A DNA stretch of 64,000 nt from JALZUV01 sp963837025. Its GTDB lineage: Bacteria; Pseudomonadota; Alphaproteobacteria; Rickettsiales; JALZUV01. The translations under genes and the position numbers were made by a program. Location: positions 496,001 to 560,000 of the forward strand of contig CAWILT010000001.1 of the NCBI GenBank assembly GCA_963837025.1. Reading direction: 5' to 3'. Below the pieces are notes generated by a model, which was given only the letters and a program-made list of their open reading frames with translations, ran no database searches and had not been told where the DNA came from. Below, piece by piece: positions 23,899 to 33,546 of the stretch; positions within the stretch are counted from its first letter, which is position 1; each line of letters begins with the position of its first letter.

Positions 23899-26800
23899 AT
23901 GGGTCAATCGTCGTTCATTTATTCGGATACGCCAAAAGAGGCTGAGCCTTTTGTTGCTGCGCGCTTAAGCCGCGATAGTGGCCAACCCATACTATTCGTT
24001 ACGCCTAATGATCGTGAAATGGATTTGGCGGTGGTGCAAATTGCTGCCTACACCCAAGGTGCTCTCATTCTGCCCTTCCCCGCGTGGGATTGTTTGCCTT
24101 ATGATCGCAGCTCGCCCAAACACACCCTTATGGCGCAACGACTTTCCACCCTTTCGGCTGTGTTGAATGCCCCCAAAGGTAAGCGCATCATTGTGGTGAC
24201 TACAGTAAGCGCACTTACCCAAAAATTGCCCCCCCGCAGTGTCATTGAACATGCCACCCTATCGCTGAAACAAGGCGAGGATTTAAACCGTGATGCGTTA
24301 ATGCGCTATTTAATCGCCAATGGTTACACCCGCGTTAGCCGCGTGATGGAAGCAGGCGAATTTGCCATGCGCGGTAATATTGTAGATTTATTCCCCAGCG
24401 GTTACGAACAAGGCTGCCGCCTTGATTTATTTGGCGACGAGATTGAATCTATCCAAAGTTTTGAGCCCCTCTCGCAACGCTCCGATGGCGTGCTGATTGA
24501 TGCCATTACATTGCATCCGGTTAGCGAAGTGCTGATGGATGAAAAAATAATTAATAAATTCCGTGATAATTACCGCGAAACTTTTGGTGCTATCAGTAAG
24601 CCCGACCAATTTTATACGTCTATTACAGAAGGCCACAGCCACCCAGGCATGGAACATTACCTGCCCTTATTTTACAACACCCTAAACACGCTTTACGATT
24701 ATTTGCCCGCTGATACGGTAACGCTATTTGCCTATTTAAGCGATATGGTGTTGCAGGATCGCGCCGAGTTAGTGCAGGATTATTATAAAGCTCGTAAAGA
24801 ATATAGCGCGATTGGATCGGATAGCGTTTATCATGCGCTTCCGCCTGAGTCGCTTTATATTCTGGGTGACGAATGGGAAAAAATTAAAACCGCACGCGAT
24901 CATATTAAGCTATCGCCCTTTGCCGATGCCAATGGCCTCAGTCAAAAGATTCGTGTGGGGCGTGAGTTTTCGTCTGAACGTAAAGAGGGTAAAAATCCCT
25001 ATGATTTCGCAAATGAATATCTGAAATCACATAACGGTAAACCCTTACTTTTAGCTGCCATTTCTGATGGATCGCAGGTGGGGCTAAAGGAAAAACTTTC
25101 CCTGCCTAAAAACAGCGAAATTATAACCCTGCCACTTGCGCGCGGATTTGTTACTGAAGATTTATTAGTGCTTTCTGAGCAAGATATTTTAGGCGAGCGC
25201 CGTGTGCAAAAACGCAGTAAAAACCGTACCACCGAACAGTTTTTTGCGGAAGCCGCCAATTTTAGTGAAGGCGAATTAGTCGTACATCGCGAACATGGCG
25301 TAGGGCGTTTTGAAGGGCTGGTGGCTGTTAAGGCGGGCGGCATCAGCCACGATTGCTTAAAACTCGTTTACGCCGAAAATTCGCGGTTATTTTTGCCTGT
25401 CGAGAATATTGATCTCATCAGCCGGTATGGCGATATGGGCGAGGAAAATTCTGAGACACTGCTGGATAAACTTGGTGGCACCAGCTGGCAAGCCCGCAAG
25501 GCCAAATTAAAAGAACGTATCAAAATGGCCGCCGAAGAATTATTGAAGGTAGCTGCCAAACGTAACTTTGCCAAAGCGCCTATTCTTACGCCACCTGAAG
25601 GACTGTATGATGAATTTTGCCGCCGTTTTCCCTACGTGGAGACTGATGATCAACAAACCGCTATTGATGATGTTTTAGAGGATTTAGCCAAAGGCCGCCC
25701 CGCTGACCGCTTGATTTGCGGTGATGTAGGATTTGGCAAAACCGAAGTAGCCATGCGCGCTGCATTCGTTGCCGCCGCTGCGGCTGAAGGAGGCGTGCAA
25801 GTTGCCATTATCGCACCCACAACGTTGCTTGTACGCCAACATTATAAAAGCTTTCAAGAACGCTTTAAAGACCTGCCGATTGAGGTGCGCCAGCTCTCGC
25901 GTTTGGTGAGCGAAAAGAGTAAAAAAGAAACACTGCAAGCCATGGAAGAAGGAAAAGTTGATATTGTTATCGGCACCCATGCATTGCTAGCCGATAGAGT
26001 AAAATTTAAAAATCTCGGCCTCTTAATCGTAGATGAAGAACAACATTTTGGCGTGAAGCAAAAAGAGAAGCTGAAAAAACTACGCAATGATGTGCATGTG
26101 ATAACCCTTTCAGCCACCCCCATTCCGCGCACCATGCAAATGGCGCTAACGGGTGTGCGCGACTTGTCGCTTATTACCACTCCACCGGTTGATCGTTTAG
26201 CGGTGCGCACATTTGTTTCGCCTTATGATCCCGTAACTGTGCGCGAAGCTCTAATGCGCGAATATCATCGTGGCGGACAAAGTTTTTATGTAACGCCCTA
26301 TGTTAAAGATATTGGCGAGCTGAAGAAACGCATTACCGAGTTAGTGCCTGAAATTAAAATCGTCACCGCGCATGGGCAAATTGCCGCAGGCGAATTAGAT
26401 AGAGTGATGAACGATTTTTACGATGGCAAGTTTGACGTGTTGATGTCAACCACCATTATCGAATCGGGCATTGATGTGCCAACGGCCAACACGCTCATCA
26501 TCAACCGTGCCGATAGGTTTGGATTGTCGCAGCTCTATCAACTCCGTGGTCGTGTGGGGCGCAGTAAAACGCGTGCTTATGCTTACCTTACCCTGCCCCA
26601 CGGCCGCCACTTTACGCATAATGCAATGAAGCGTCTTGAGGTGATGCAACAGCTAGATACATTGGGCGCGGGCTTTACCGTAGCAAGTCACGATATGGAT
26701 ATTCGTGGGTTTGGTAATTTAGTGGGCGAAGAACAATCTGGCCACATCCGCGAAGTGGGCGTCGAACTTTATCAACATATGCTGGAAGAGGCCGTGAAAA

Positions 26801-27327
26801 AAGCGCGCGCCGAAAGCAAAAAAGAGGCTCAAACAATTGAAGATTCCGGTGAGTGGAGACCTCAGATTAAACTCGGCTTATCGGTCTTGATTCCTGAAGA
26901 TTATGTAACGGATTTAGATTTGCGATTAGGATTATATCGTCGCGCCGCCATTTTACAAAGCCCCACCGAGATTGATGATTTTGGTTTAGAGCTAACCGAT
27001 AGATTTGGCAAACTTCCACTCGTTACGCAGCATTTCTTAGAAACATTAAAACTGAAATTATTATGTGTAGATGCCAATATTGAACGTGTCGATTCTGGGC
27101 CAAAAGGGGTTGTGCTCACCTTCTACCAAAACCGCGTGAAAAATCCACAAGCATTGCTTGAGTTTATTAATCGCCATAAACATCAAATGAAAATTCGGCC
27201 TGATCAAAAACTAGTGATTAGTTACGATGCGGCACTTAGCGACACAAAACGTCGCGTTGAAGGATTAAAGAAAATTATCAACACCATCGCTCAATTCTCG
27301 CAAAGCGATTCGAGTAAAGCCTCTTAA
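23899..27327 (+). CDS. mfd: Transcription-repair coupling factor Mfd
   Basis: Mfd removes stalled RNA polymerase from DNA lesions and recruits UvrA. The 1142-aa protein has an N-terminal UvrB-like module (from residue 1, with FPAWDCLPYDRSSP). The RNA polymerase-interacting domain lies near 455-530 (GELVVHREHGVGRFEGL). The translocase has Walker A GDVGFGKTE (608-616) and the DEEQ box (Asp712 onward, DEEQHFG). The translocation segment is LRGRVGRS, and the C-terminal D7 domain follows (ILQSPTEIDDFGLEL). Length is normal. It is downstream of sdhE and 3 bp from the converging unknown gene, with no visible terminator between them. Confidence 0.97.
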   Translation: MGQSSFIYSDTPKEAEPFVAARLSRDSGQPILFVTPNDREMDLAVVQIAAYTQGALILPFPAWDCLPYDRSSPKHTLMAQRLSTLSAVLNAPKGKRIIVVTTVSALTQKLPPRSVIEHATLSLKQGEDLNRDALMRYLIANGYTRVSRVMEAGEFAMRGNIVDLFPSGYEQGCRLDLFGDEIESIQSFEPLSQRSDGVLIDAITLHPVSEVLMDEKIINKFRDNYRETFGAISKPDQFYTSITEGHSHPGMEHYLPLFYNTLNTLYDYLPADTVTLFAYLSDMVLQDRAELVQDYYKARKEYSAIGSDSVYHALPPESLYILGDEWEKIKTARDHIKLSPFADANGLSQKIRVGREFSSERKEGKNPYDFANEYLKSHNGKPLLLAAISDGSQVGLKEKLSLPKNSEIITLPLARGFVTEDLLVLSEQDILGERRVQKRSKNRTTEQFFAEAANFSEGELVVHREHGVGRFEGLVAVKAGGISHDCLKLVYAENSRLFLPVENIDLISRYGDMGEENSETLLDKLGGTSWQARKAKLKERIKMAAEELLKVAAKRNFAKAPILTPPEGLYDEFCRRFPYVETDDQQTAIDDVLEDLAKGRPADRLICGDVGFGKTEVAMRAAFVAAAAAEGGVQVAIIAPTTLLVRQHYKSFQERFKDLPIEVRQLSRLVSEKSKKETLQAMEEGKVDIVIGTHALLADRVKFKNLGLLIVDEEQHFGVKQKEKLKKLRNDVHVITLSATPIPRTMQMALTGVRDLSLITTPPVDRLAVRTFVSPYDPVTVREALMREYHRGGQSFYVTPYVKDIGELKKRITELVPEIKIVTAHGQIAAGELDRVMNDFYDGKFDVLMSTTIIESGIDVPTANTLIINRADRFGLSQLYQLRGRVGRSKTRAYAYLTLPHGRHFTHNAMKRLEVMQQLDTLGAGFTVASHDMDIRGFGNLVGEEQSGHIREVGVELYQHMLEEAVKKARAESKKEAQTIEDSGEWRPQIKLGLSVLIPEDYVTDLDLRLGLYRRAAILQSPTEIDDFGLELTDRFGKLPLVTQHFLETLKLKLLCVDANIERVDSGPKGVVLTFYQNRVKNPQALLEFINRHKHQMKIRPDQKLVISYDAALSDTKRRVEGLKKIINTIAQFSQSDSSKAS

Positions 27328-27330
27328 AAC

Positions 27331-28197
27331 TTAGCCAACCTGCGCTTGCGAATGTTCAGCTTTTTCTTTTTGTTCAGCAATTGCCGCAGGGCTGATGGCA
27401 GGCTTTTTATCTGCACCACCCGCTAAATCAGTAAAGCTTTTAGGCTCATGCTTAACGTGCGATGCTTTAGATTCGTGATGGTGAACGGCCTTAGCTTCAT
27501 GGTGGGGTTTATCATGATGTTCAACGGCTGGGTTTTCAACATGCTGATTGGCATTCAATCGCGACTGCACCACTTTAGCAGCAAGTGTTTCTATATTCGT
27601 TAATTGAAAATTTTGTTCTTTCATAGCAAGGTCAGCATAAATTGATTGCAGTTCAGATTGATTTTGCTGAATAGCCTCCGCTTCTTTCAAAACCGGTTTA
27701 GTGGTAAATATTCCTGCTACAAAATTGGTGAGAAACCCTGCGCCAATAAATGCAGCACCTGCCCCTAAGGCTTTTTTGGTTTTCGTCTTATCACTCAATA
27801 ATTTTGTATAAGTTGCAACCGCAGCGCCAATAGCACCAATGACACCAAATACGGTTTGTATAATAGAATTTTTCTTCATCTTCGCTTCAAGATTTTGCAT
27901 GTCGGCGCCAACGGCCTGTGCGCGCTCATTCAAACGCTGTTCCTGCTGCGCAAATTCTTGCATCGTTTTATCAACTTCTTGGGTGTTAAACCCAAAGCCT
28001 TTCATCATCGCTTCAAGCTCATTCTTGCGCTCTGGCTGATAGAGATCTCCCACATCTTTAAGCGCGAGTGCAGCAGCTTTTTGATGTTCAACATTATTAG
28101 CATCTAAGTTAGCGTGTTTGATAACCCGCAAAATCAACTGCCCTTGCGCTTGCAACATGGCCTGATTCTGAGCGTTTGATTCCTGTGTCATATCCAT
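27331..28197 (-). CDS. Unknown membrane protein with coiled coil and His-rich tail
   Basis: I do not recognise this 288-aa protein. It has a helical N-terminus (about residues 1-65), a coiled coil (about 68-110 with DKTMQEFAQQEQRLNERA) and two hydrophobic segments that could span the membrane as a hairpin (about 112-135 and 145-168). A further helical part follows. The C-terminal region from about residue 223 is rich in His, Lys, Ala and Glu (HHDKPHHEAKAVHHHESK), a possible metal-binding or disordered tail. I used the ATG at 28197; a TTG 24 bases upstream is the frame's first start. It lies between mfd and parE and diverges from parE. Confidence 0.6.
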   Translation of the reverse strand: MDMTQESNAQNQAMLQAQGQLILRVIKHANLDANNVEHQKAAALALKDVGDLYQPERKNELEAMMKGFGFNTQEVDKTMQEFAQQEQRLNERAQAVGADMQNLEAKMKKNSIIQTVFGVIGAIGAAVATYTKLLSDKTKTKKALGAGAAFIGAGFLTNFVAGIFTTKPVLKEAEAIQQNQSELQSIYADLAMKEQNFQLTNIETLAAKVVQSRLNANQHVENPAVEHHDKPHHEAKAVHHHESKASHVKHEPKSFTDLAGGADKKPAISPAAIAEQKEKAEHSQAQVG

Positions 28198-28318
28198 AAA
28201 ATTACTATACCAACTTCTCAAAGCTTGTGTGTTACAATTTGATGAAGAGTAAATTTAATAAACGTGTTGAAGCAAATCAGCGCTTGGCGTGCGTTTAAAG
28301 CGCTGATATACAAGCTGC

Positions 28319-30310
28319 ATGAGCGATTTATTTGAAGGCAAGAGTGGGACAACCGCCGCCGCATCCCAAACCTACACCGCCGATGATATTGAAGTTTTAG
28401 AAGGGCTTGAACCCGTCCGCAAGCGCCCCGGCATGTATATTGGTGGCTCAGACGAAACCGCCATGCACCATTTGGTGAATGAAGTGTTCGATAACTCAAT
28501 GGATGAAGCCGTTGCAGGCTACGCATCCCGTATCGAAATCTCGCTAAGCCCCGATAATACGATTACCATTAGCGATAATGGTCGCGGCATACCCGTAGGC
28601 AAACACCCCAAATTTCCGAAACTATCAGCACTCGAAGTGATTCTAACCACGCTGCACTCGGGCGGCAAATTTGGCTCAAAAGCATATGAAACTTCAGGCG
28701 GGTTACATGGCGTAGGTATTTCGGTGGTCAATGCCTTATCTGAAAAGCTTGAAGTGGAAGTGATTCGTGATCAAACCTTGCACACCCAAAGCTATAGTAA
28801 AGGCTACGCCACTAGCAAATTAGTTAAAGGCGGCAAAATTACCAATCGCAAAGGTACATCCATCACCTTTAAACCCGATGTAGAAATTTTTGGCGATAAG
28901 GCAAAATTCCGCCCTGAAAAGCTCTATCGCTTTGCGCGGTCCAAAGCTTATCTTTTCCGCGGCGTTGAAATTCGTTGGAGCTGTGAAGAGTCGTTGCTTG
29001 AAGGGTTAGAAGTTCCCTCAAAAGACACCATCCAATTCCCCAATGGCCTTGCCGATTATATGCAAGAAAAACTGGGCAAAAAACTGCTGCTTACTCCCAA
29101 CATGTTTGCCGGCCAAGCCGATTTGGCTGATGGCAGAGGCCGTGTAGAATGGGCCATAAGTTGGCCCGATGTGGATGATGGCTTTAGCCGCAGCTATTGC
29201 AACACCGTCTACACTCCCGATGGTGGCACGCATGAAAGCGGCATGCGCGCCGCACTAACCAAGGGCATCAAAGCTTATGGCGAAATGATGGGTACGCGCA
29301 ACCTTACCAAAATCACCGCTGATGATATTTCAGGTAGCGCCTACTCACTGCTATCGGTATTCATCAAAGACCCACAGTTTCAAGGCCAAACTAAAGATAA
29401 ATTAGTGAGCGCCGAAGCCAGCAAACTGGTTGAAAATGCCATACGCGATCCATTCGATCATTGGTTATCATCTGATGCGACCCAAGCTGCAAAGCTGATG
29501 GAATTTATTCAGATGCGCATGGAGCATCGTCTCAATCGTAAAAAACAAAAAGACACGGCACGTAAAACGGTTACGCAGCGTTTACGTCTACCCGGCAAGC
29601 TGGCCGATTGCACACGAAGCAACCGTGATGGCACTGAAATTTTTCTGGTTGAGGGCGATTCAGCCGGCGGCTCTGCCAAACAAGCGCGCAATCGCGAAAC
29701 GCAGGCAATTTTGCCTTTGCGCGGTAAAATTCTCAATGTCGCATCCGCCACATCTGAAAAAATTCGTGCCAACAATGAAATCTCCGACATGCTACAAGCC
29801 TTGGGCGTAGGCACAGGCAAACATTATCGTGAAGATGATTTACGTTATGATAAGGTCATTATCATGACCGATGCCGATGTGGATGGTGCACATATTGCCG
29901 CATTGCTCATGACATTTTTCTATCAAGAATTGCCATGGTTAGTGCGCCAAGGTCACCTCTATATCGCGCAACCACCTTTATTTCGAGTAACGTATAAAGG
30001 CAAAACCTACTATCCGGCGGATGAGGCCGAGAAGCAAAAGATGGTGGCTGAATTCACAGCAAAAGGCGGCAAGCTTGATGTGGGGCGCTTTAAAGGACTA
30101 GGCGAAATGACGGCGCCACAATTAAAAGAAACCACCATGTTACCGGCTAATCGCAAACTACTCCAAGTGCAGATTTTGGAAGAAGATGAAGATGCAACCG
30201 AAGAACGCGTGAACGACTTAATGGGCAAAAAACCCGAACTTCGCTTTAAATTTATCACCGAACAAACCAGTTTGCATGGCGATAGAATTAAAGAATCGCT
30301 TGATGTATAA
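28319..30310 (+). CDS. parE: DNA topoisomerase IV subunit B
   Basis: ParE with ParC decatenates daughter chromosomes. The 663-aa product has a GHKL ATPase domain (EVFDNSMDEAVAG near residue 58 and DNGRGIPVG near 88, GLHGVG near 130), a transducer domain, and a TOPRIM domain with EGDSAGGSAKQ (Glu445 start) and TDADVDGAHI (Asp518, Asp520, Asp522). The C-terminus ends at LMGKKPELRFKFI. GyrB of Gram-negative bacteria often carries an additional insert in the TOPRIM region; its absence and the 663-aa length fit ParE. A single copy is seen here. A flavoprotein gene follows 15 bp later. Confidence 0.92.
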   Translation: MSDLFEGKSGTTAAASQTYTADDIEVLEGLEPVRKRPGMYIGGSDETAMHHLVNEVFDNSMDEAVAGYASRIEISLSPDNTITISDNGRGIPVGKHPKFPKLSALEVILTTLHSGGKFGSKAYETSGGLHGVGISVVNALSEKLEVEVIRDQTLHTQSYSKGYATSKLVKGGKITNRKGTSITFKPDVEIFGDKAKFRPEKLYRFARSKAYLFRGVEIRWSCEESLLEGLEVPSKDTIQFPNGLADYMQEKLGKKLLLTPNMFAGQADLADGRGRVEWAISWPDVDDGFSRSYCNTVYTPDGGTHESGMRAALTKGIKAYGEMMGTRNLTKITADDISGSAYSLLSVFIKDPQFQGQTKDKLVSAEASKLVENAIRDPFDHWLSSDATQAAKLMEFIQMRMEHRLNRKKQKDTARKTVTQRLRLPGKLADCTRSNRDGTEIFLVEGDSAGGSAKQARNRETQAILPLRGKILNVASATSEKIRANNEISDMLQALGVGTGKHYREDDLRYDKVIIMTDADVDGAHIAALLMTFFYQELPWLVRQGHLYIAQPPLFRVTYKGKTYYPADEAEKQKMVAEFTAKGGKLDVGRFKGLGEMTAPQLKETTMLPANRKLLQVQILEEDEDATEERVNDLMGKKPELRFKFITEQTSLHGDRIKESLDV

Positions 30311-30325
30311 CGGCTTTTTCTGGCA

Positions 30326-31513
30326 ATGAAATCTTATGATGTCATTATTGTTGGTGCAGGTGCGGCTGGTTTATTCTGTGCGATGCAAGCTGGCAAACGT
30401 GGTCGATCCGTTTTGCTAATCGATAAAGCAAGTGCGGCGGGTGAAAAAATTCGAATCTCAGGTGGTGGGCGTTGCAATTTCACAAATATCTACACGAGTC
30501 CTGAGAACTACCTTTCGCAAAACCCCCATTTTTGCAAAAGTGCATTAGAACGCTACAGCCCTCAGGATTTTGTAGAGCTCGTCGAAAAACACGGCATCGC
30601 TTTTCACGAAAAAACACTAGGCCAGCTATTTTGCGATGGATCGTCAAAGCATATCATTCAAATGCTACTTGATGAATGTAAGGCCGCAAAGGTGGAAATT
30701 CGCTTAAATAGCAGCATTGATAATATCACCCAGGCAGCGGATAGCCAATTTACTCTAACCCCTAATTTTGGTGAAGATCTGCGCTGCATTTCGCTTGTAA
30801 TAGCCACTGGCGGGCCGTCTATCCCCAAAATGGGCGCAAGCGATTGGGGCTATCATATCGCCGCACAATTTGGGCTCAATGTGATTGAACCACGCGCAGC
30901 ACTCGTGCCTTTCACATTAGAGCAACCTTTATTGGAGCATACTAAAAAGATGGCTGGCCTCTCTTTTGATGCGACTATCACAGCGCAAAGCGGCATGTCT
31001 TTTCGAGAAGGAATGCTTTTTACACACCGCGGGTTAAGCGGCCCTTCCATGCTGCAAATATCATCTTACTGGAAACCAGATGAACCGATAGCGCTCAACA
31101 TGCTGCCCGATAGCGATATTGCCACAGCGCTTAAACAATCACGCGAAACAAATCCAAAACAAGCGCTGCATACCGCGTTGCAACAGCATTTACCGAAACG
31201 CCTTGTGGAATTTATATGCAACGAATATGGATTTGGCGGCAAGTTGGCAGAAATTTCTAACAAAACCTTTACTGACATTGCCAATCAGGTGCACCGTTGG
31301 AAAATTGCGCCCAATGGCACCGAAGGCTATCGCACGGCCGAAGTTACATTAGGCGGCGTTGATACCAATGATATCTCATCGCAAACATTTGAATCGAAGC
31401 AGGTTAGTGGCCTTTATTTTATTGGTGAAGTGGTGGATGTAACAGGCCATTTAGGCGGATTTAATTTTCAATGGGCATGGGCCAGCGGCTATGCGTGCGG
31501 GCAAGCCGTTTAA
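30326..31513 (+). CDS. HI0933/YhiN-family flavoprotein (NAD(P)/FAD-dependent)
   Basis: This 395-aa protein has an N-terminal FAD Rossmann motif (IIVGAGAAGLFCAMQAG, residues 6-22). The family signature GGGRCNFTN is at about 48-56. An internal domain follows (about 190-345), and the C-terminus has FIGEVVDVTGHLGGFNFQWAWASGYACG in two segments, typical of the HI0933-like (YhiN, BaiN) family. Members have an uncertain redox role; family members have been linked to diverse reductase activities, so no gene symbol is given. It is likely transcribed with parE, 15 bp away, and overlaps the converging methyltransferase gene by 4 bases. Confidence 0.9.
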   Translation: MKSYDVIIVGAGAAGLFCAMQAGKRGRSVLLIDKASAAGEKIRISGGGRCNFTNIYTSPENYLSQNPHFCKSALERYSPQDFVELVEKHGIAFHEKTLGQLFCDGSSKHIIQMLLDECKAAKVEIRLNSSIDNITQAADSQFTLTPNFGEDLRCISLVIATGGPSIPKMGASDWGYHIAAQFGLNVIEPRAALVPFTLEQPLLEHTKKMAGLSFDATITAQSGMSFREGMLFTHRGLSGPSMLQISSYWKPDEPIALNMLPDSDIATALKQSRETNPKQALHTALQQHLPKRLVEFICNEYGFGGKLAEISNKTFTDIANQVHRWKIAPNGTEGYRTAEVTLGGVDTNDISSQTFESKQVSGLYFIGEVVDVTGHLGGFNFQWAWASGYACGQAV

Positions 31514-32118
31514 TAAATATAGGGCAATAACCGATATTTTGTTTTCTTGGAAAATTCCTGATACCGCACATCTTGCATCAATAGTTTTTCCTCAAATCGA
31601 ATACGCAATATCAGAAAAAACACCACCCCCGCTGAAGCTATAAAATTCCACCAAAATAAATTATTAATCACAAATGCAATATCTGAAAGAATGTAGCCTA
31701 AATATAGCGGGTGCCGCACAAAGCCATACATTCCCGTGGTTTTAATGCCCCGATTGGCAGGCACAATTCCAAAGCTTTTATTCAAAGCAAGTAAGCCTAA
31801 TGTGGTGATAATGACACCAATAACCTGCAAAATTTCAGCAACTACATACTCGCCTGATTCATACGGCACTAATGCAAATGTAAGACACGAACCCATTACC
31901 GCCACATACCATTGAAATGGTGATTTGGTATGTTCGCGCGGCATAGCACGTATTAACACAAAAAATACAATCAGCATTTCTTTAAAAAGAAGCAATAAAA
32001 CACTAAGCCGAAATTCTTCCACCAAACTTCCATAAAGATTCATTGCTATCGGTATGGATAGCAAAACCAGCAGCACATTAATCGTTTTTTCAATGATAAA
32101 CTGGCGTGAATATTTCAT
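31510..32118 (-). CDS. Isoprenylcysteine/phospholipid methyltransferase-like membrane protein
   Basis: This 202-aa protein has about five hydrophobic helices and, near the C-terminus, the ICMT/PEMT-type motif GMYGFVRHPLYLGYI (about residues 128-142), followed by an aromatic helix and RIRFEEKLLMQDVRYQEFSKKTKYRLLP. The RHPxY..Y segment and paired Glu residues match S-adenosylmethionine-binding membrane methyltransferases. The substrate could be a lipid or quinone but cannot be told. The ATG overlaps the dapE stop by one base (TAATG). This makes it the last member of the coupled operon starting at the RND adaptor. Its 3' end overlaps the converging flavoprotein gene by 4 bases. Confidence 0.8.
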   Translation of the reverse strand: MKYSRQFIIEKTINVLLVLLSIPIAMNLYGSLVEEFRLSVLLLLFKEMLIVFFVLIRAMPREHTKSPFQWYVAVMGSCLTFALVPYESGEYVVAEILQVIGVIITTLGLLALNKSFGIVPANRGIKTTGMYGFVRHPLYLGYILSDIAFVINNLFWWNFIASAGVVFFLILRIRFEEKLLMQDVRYQEFSKKTKYRLLPYIY

Positions 32119-33263
32119 TATTTAAAATAGCGCGCTAAAAGCTTTTCGTAAATGGTGGTGAGTTGTTGCAGCGTTTCAATGCTCACATTTTCATCTACGT
32201 GATGTGCAGTGCGCCCAGTGGTACCAAATTCAATCACAGGGCAATAATCTTTAATAAAGCGGGCATCTGAGGTGCCGCCCGTGGTAGAGAGCGTTAGTTC
32301 AAGGCCTGTAACCTCTTTCGATATTTCTTGCAAAATGCGCGTTAGGCGGTTTGGTTCGGTTAAAAAGGATTCGCCCGTTACGGCAATGTCCAGCTTAAAT
32401 TTTTTGAGTTTATGTTCACATTGCGCTTCAAGCCATTGGCGCAGCTCAGCAGAACTATGGCCATCATTGAAGCGAATATTAAACCGTGCTTTCGCTTTTG
32501 CAGGAATAACATTATAGGCATCATTATCGACATCAATCGAACTGATCTCTAAATTACTGGGCTGAAAATATTTTGTACCCTCGTCAATCGGCTCAGCCTT
32601 GAAGCGATGTAAAATTGAAATGAGCATATGCACCGGATTATCGGCCAATTGCGGATAGGCCGCATGCCCTTGTTTGCCATACACGGTTAGCTCACAATTC
32701 ATGCTTCCTCGGCGGCCAATCTTGGCCATTTCACCCAAATTCTCAGGGTTTGTTGGCTCGCCCACTAAACAAATATCGAGCTTTTGCCCTTCTGATTCCA
32801 GCCAATGTAACATGGGCAAGGTACCGTCAACGCTTGGCCCTTCTTCATCCATAGTAATCAAAAAGCTGATTGAACCATTATAGTCATTTTGGTTTGCTTC
32901 AAGAAAGCGCGACACGGCTGCAACGAAACAAGCAATGGCACCCTTCATATCTTCAGTGCCGCGACCAAACATATAGCCATCATGGATACGCGCTTCAAAA
33001 GGCGGATATTGCCAATCTTCTTCATTGCCGATGGGCACCACATCTAAATGACCGGCATAGCAAAAATTAGGCGCTTGTGTGCCGTGGCGCGCATAGAGAT
33101 TTTCAACGGGCTCTGCCCCATCCGTAGCAAAAGATTTTCGCCACGTTTGAAACCCTAATTGTTTTAAGGCATTTTCAAGTAGAGTAAGAACACCCGCTTC
33201 GGTTGGAGTCACTGAGGGGCATTGAACAAGCGCTTGAGCAAACGCAATCGGATCAACGGACAT
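32118..33263 (-). CDS. dapE: Succinyl-diaminopimelate desuccinylase
   Basis: DapE hydrolyses N-succinyl-LL-diaminopimelate in the lysine and peptidoglycan-precursor pathway. The 381-aa protein is an M20 metallopeptidase-like enzyme. It has YAGHLDVVPIG (His ligand), FGRGTEDMKGAIA (Asp ligand), a catalytic DEEGPSVDGT and EFGTTGRTAHHVDE with the terminal His ligand. Typical homologues read GHTDVVP; the Leu in place of Thr is a modest variant. I chose the ATG at 33263 because the three extra codons upstream start with TTG. It begins inside the SemiSWEET gene's last codons, and its stop overlaps the methyltransferase start. Confidence 0.94.
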   Translation of the reverse strand: MSVDPIAFAQALVQCPSVTPTEAGVLTLLENALKQLGFQTWRKSFATDGAEPVENLYARHGTQAPNFCYAGHLDVVPIGNEEDWQYPPFEARIHDGYMFGRGTEDMKGAIACFVAAVSRFLEANQNDYNGSISFLITMDEEGPSVDGTLPMLHWLESEGQKLDICLVGEPTNPENLGEMAKIGRRGSMNCELTVYGKQGHAAYPQLADNPVHMLISILHRFKAEPIDEGTKYFQPSNLEISSIDVDNDAYNVIPAKAKARFNIRFNDGHSSAELRQWLEAQCEHKLKKFKLDIAVTGESFLTEPNRLTRILQEISKEVTGLELTLSTTGGTSDARFIKDYCPVIEFGTTGRTAHHVDENVSIETLQQLTTIYEKLLARYFK

Positions 33264-33546
33264 CTTCAGCAATCAGCTCGGGCACAGACTTTTTGCTATA
33301 AGAAATTTTCATGGTTAAAATAGCGATAATCATTATTAAACATAATGCATTGCAAATGATGAGGGGTGTTAGCGAAAGCATAATGGAATAAATAAGCCAT
33401 GAGCCAATACCAACCGTTAAAGCGCAATACATACCTAATGAAATGGCTGCAACTTCCTTCGTTTTAAAAATCTGCACCACTTGCGGAATGTAGCAAATAG
33501 TTGTCATGAATGTAGCAAAATATCCGATTATCTCAACGGTTTCCAT
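33253..33546 (-). CDS. SemiSWEET/PQ-loop family transporter-like protein
   Basis: This 97-aa protein has three hydrophobic helices and a PQ-loop motif (CYIPQVVQIFKTKEVAAISL, residues 18-37), as in bacterial SemiSWEET sugar carriers that work as dimers. The second and third helices (about 42-60 and 63-80) fit the triple-helix bundle. The ATG lies within the 3' end of the RND pump gene, overlapping it by 14 bases, and its 3' end overlaps dapE by 11. Sugar transport is the usual role, but many PQ-loop proteins have other substrates. Position in an efflux/lysine operon gives no clear hint. Confidence 0.85.
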   Translation of the reverse strand: METVEIIGYFATFMTTICYIPQVVQIFKTKEVAAISLGMYCALTVGIGSWLIYSIMLSLTPLIICNALCLIMIIAILTMKISYSKKSVPELIAEDVR

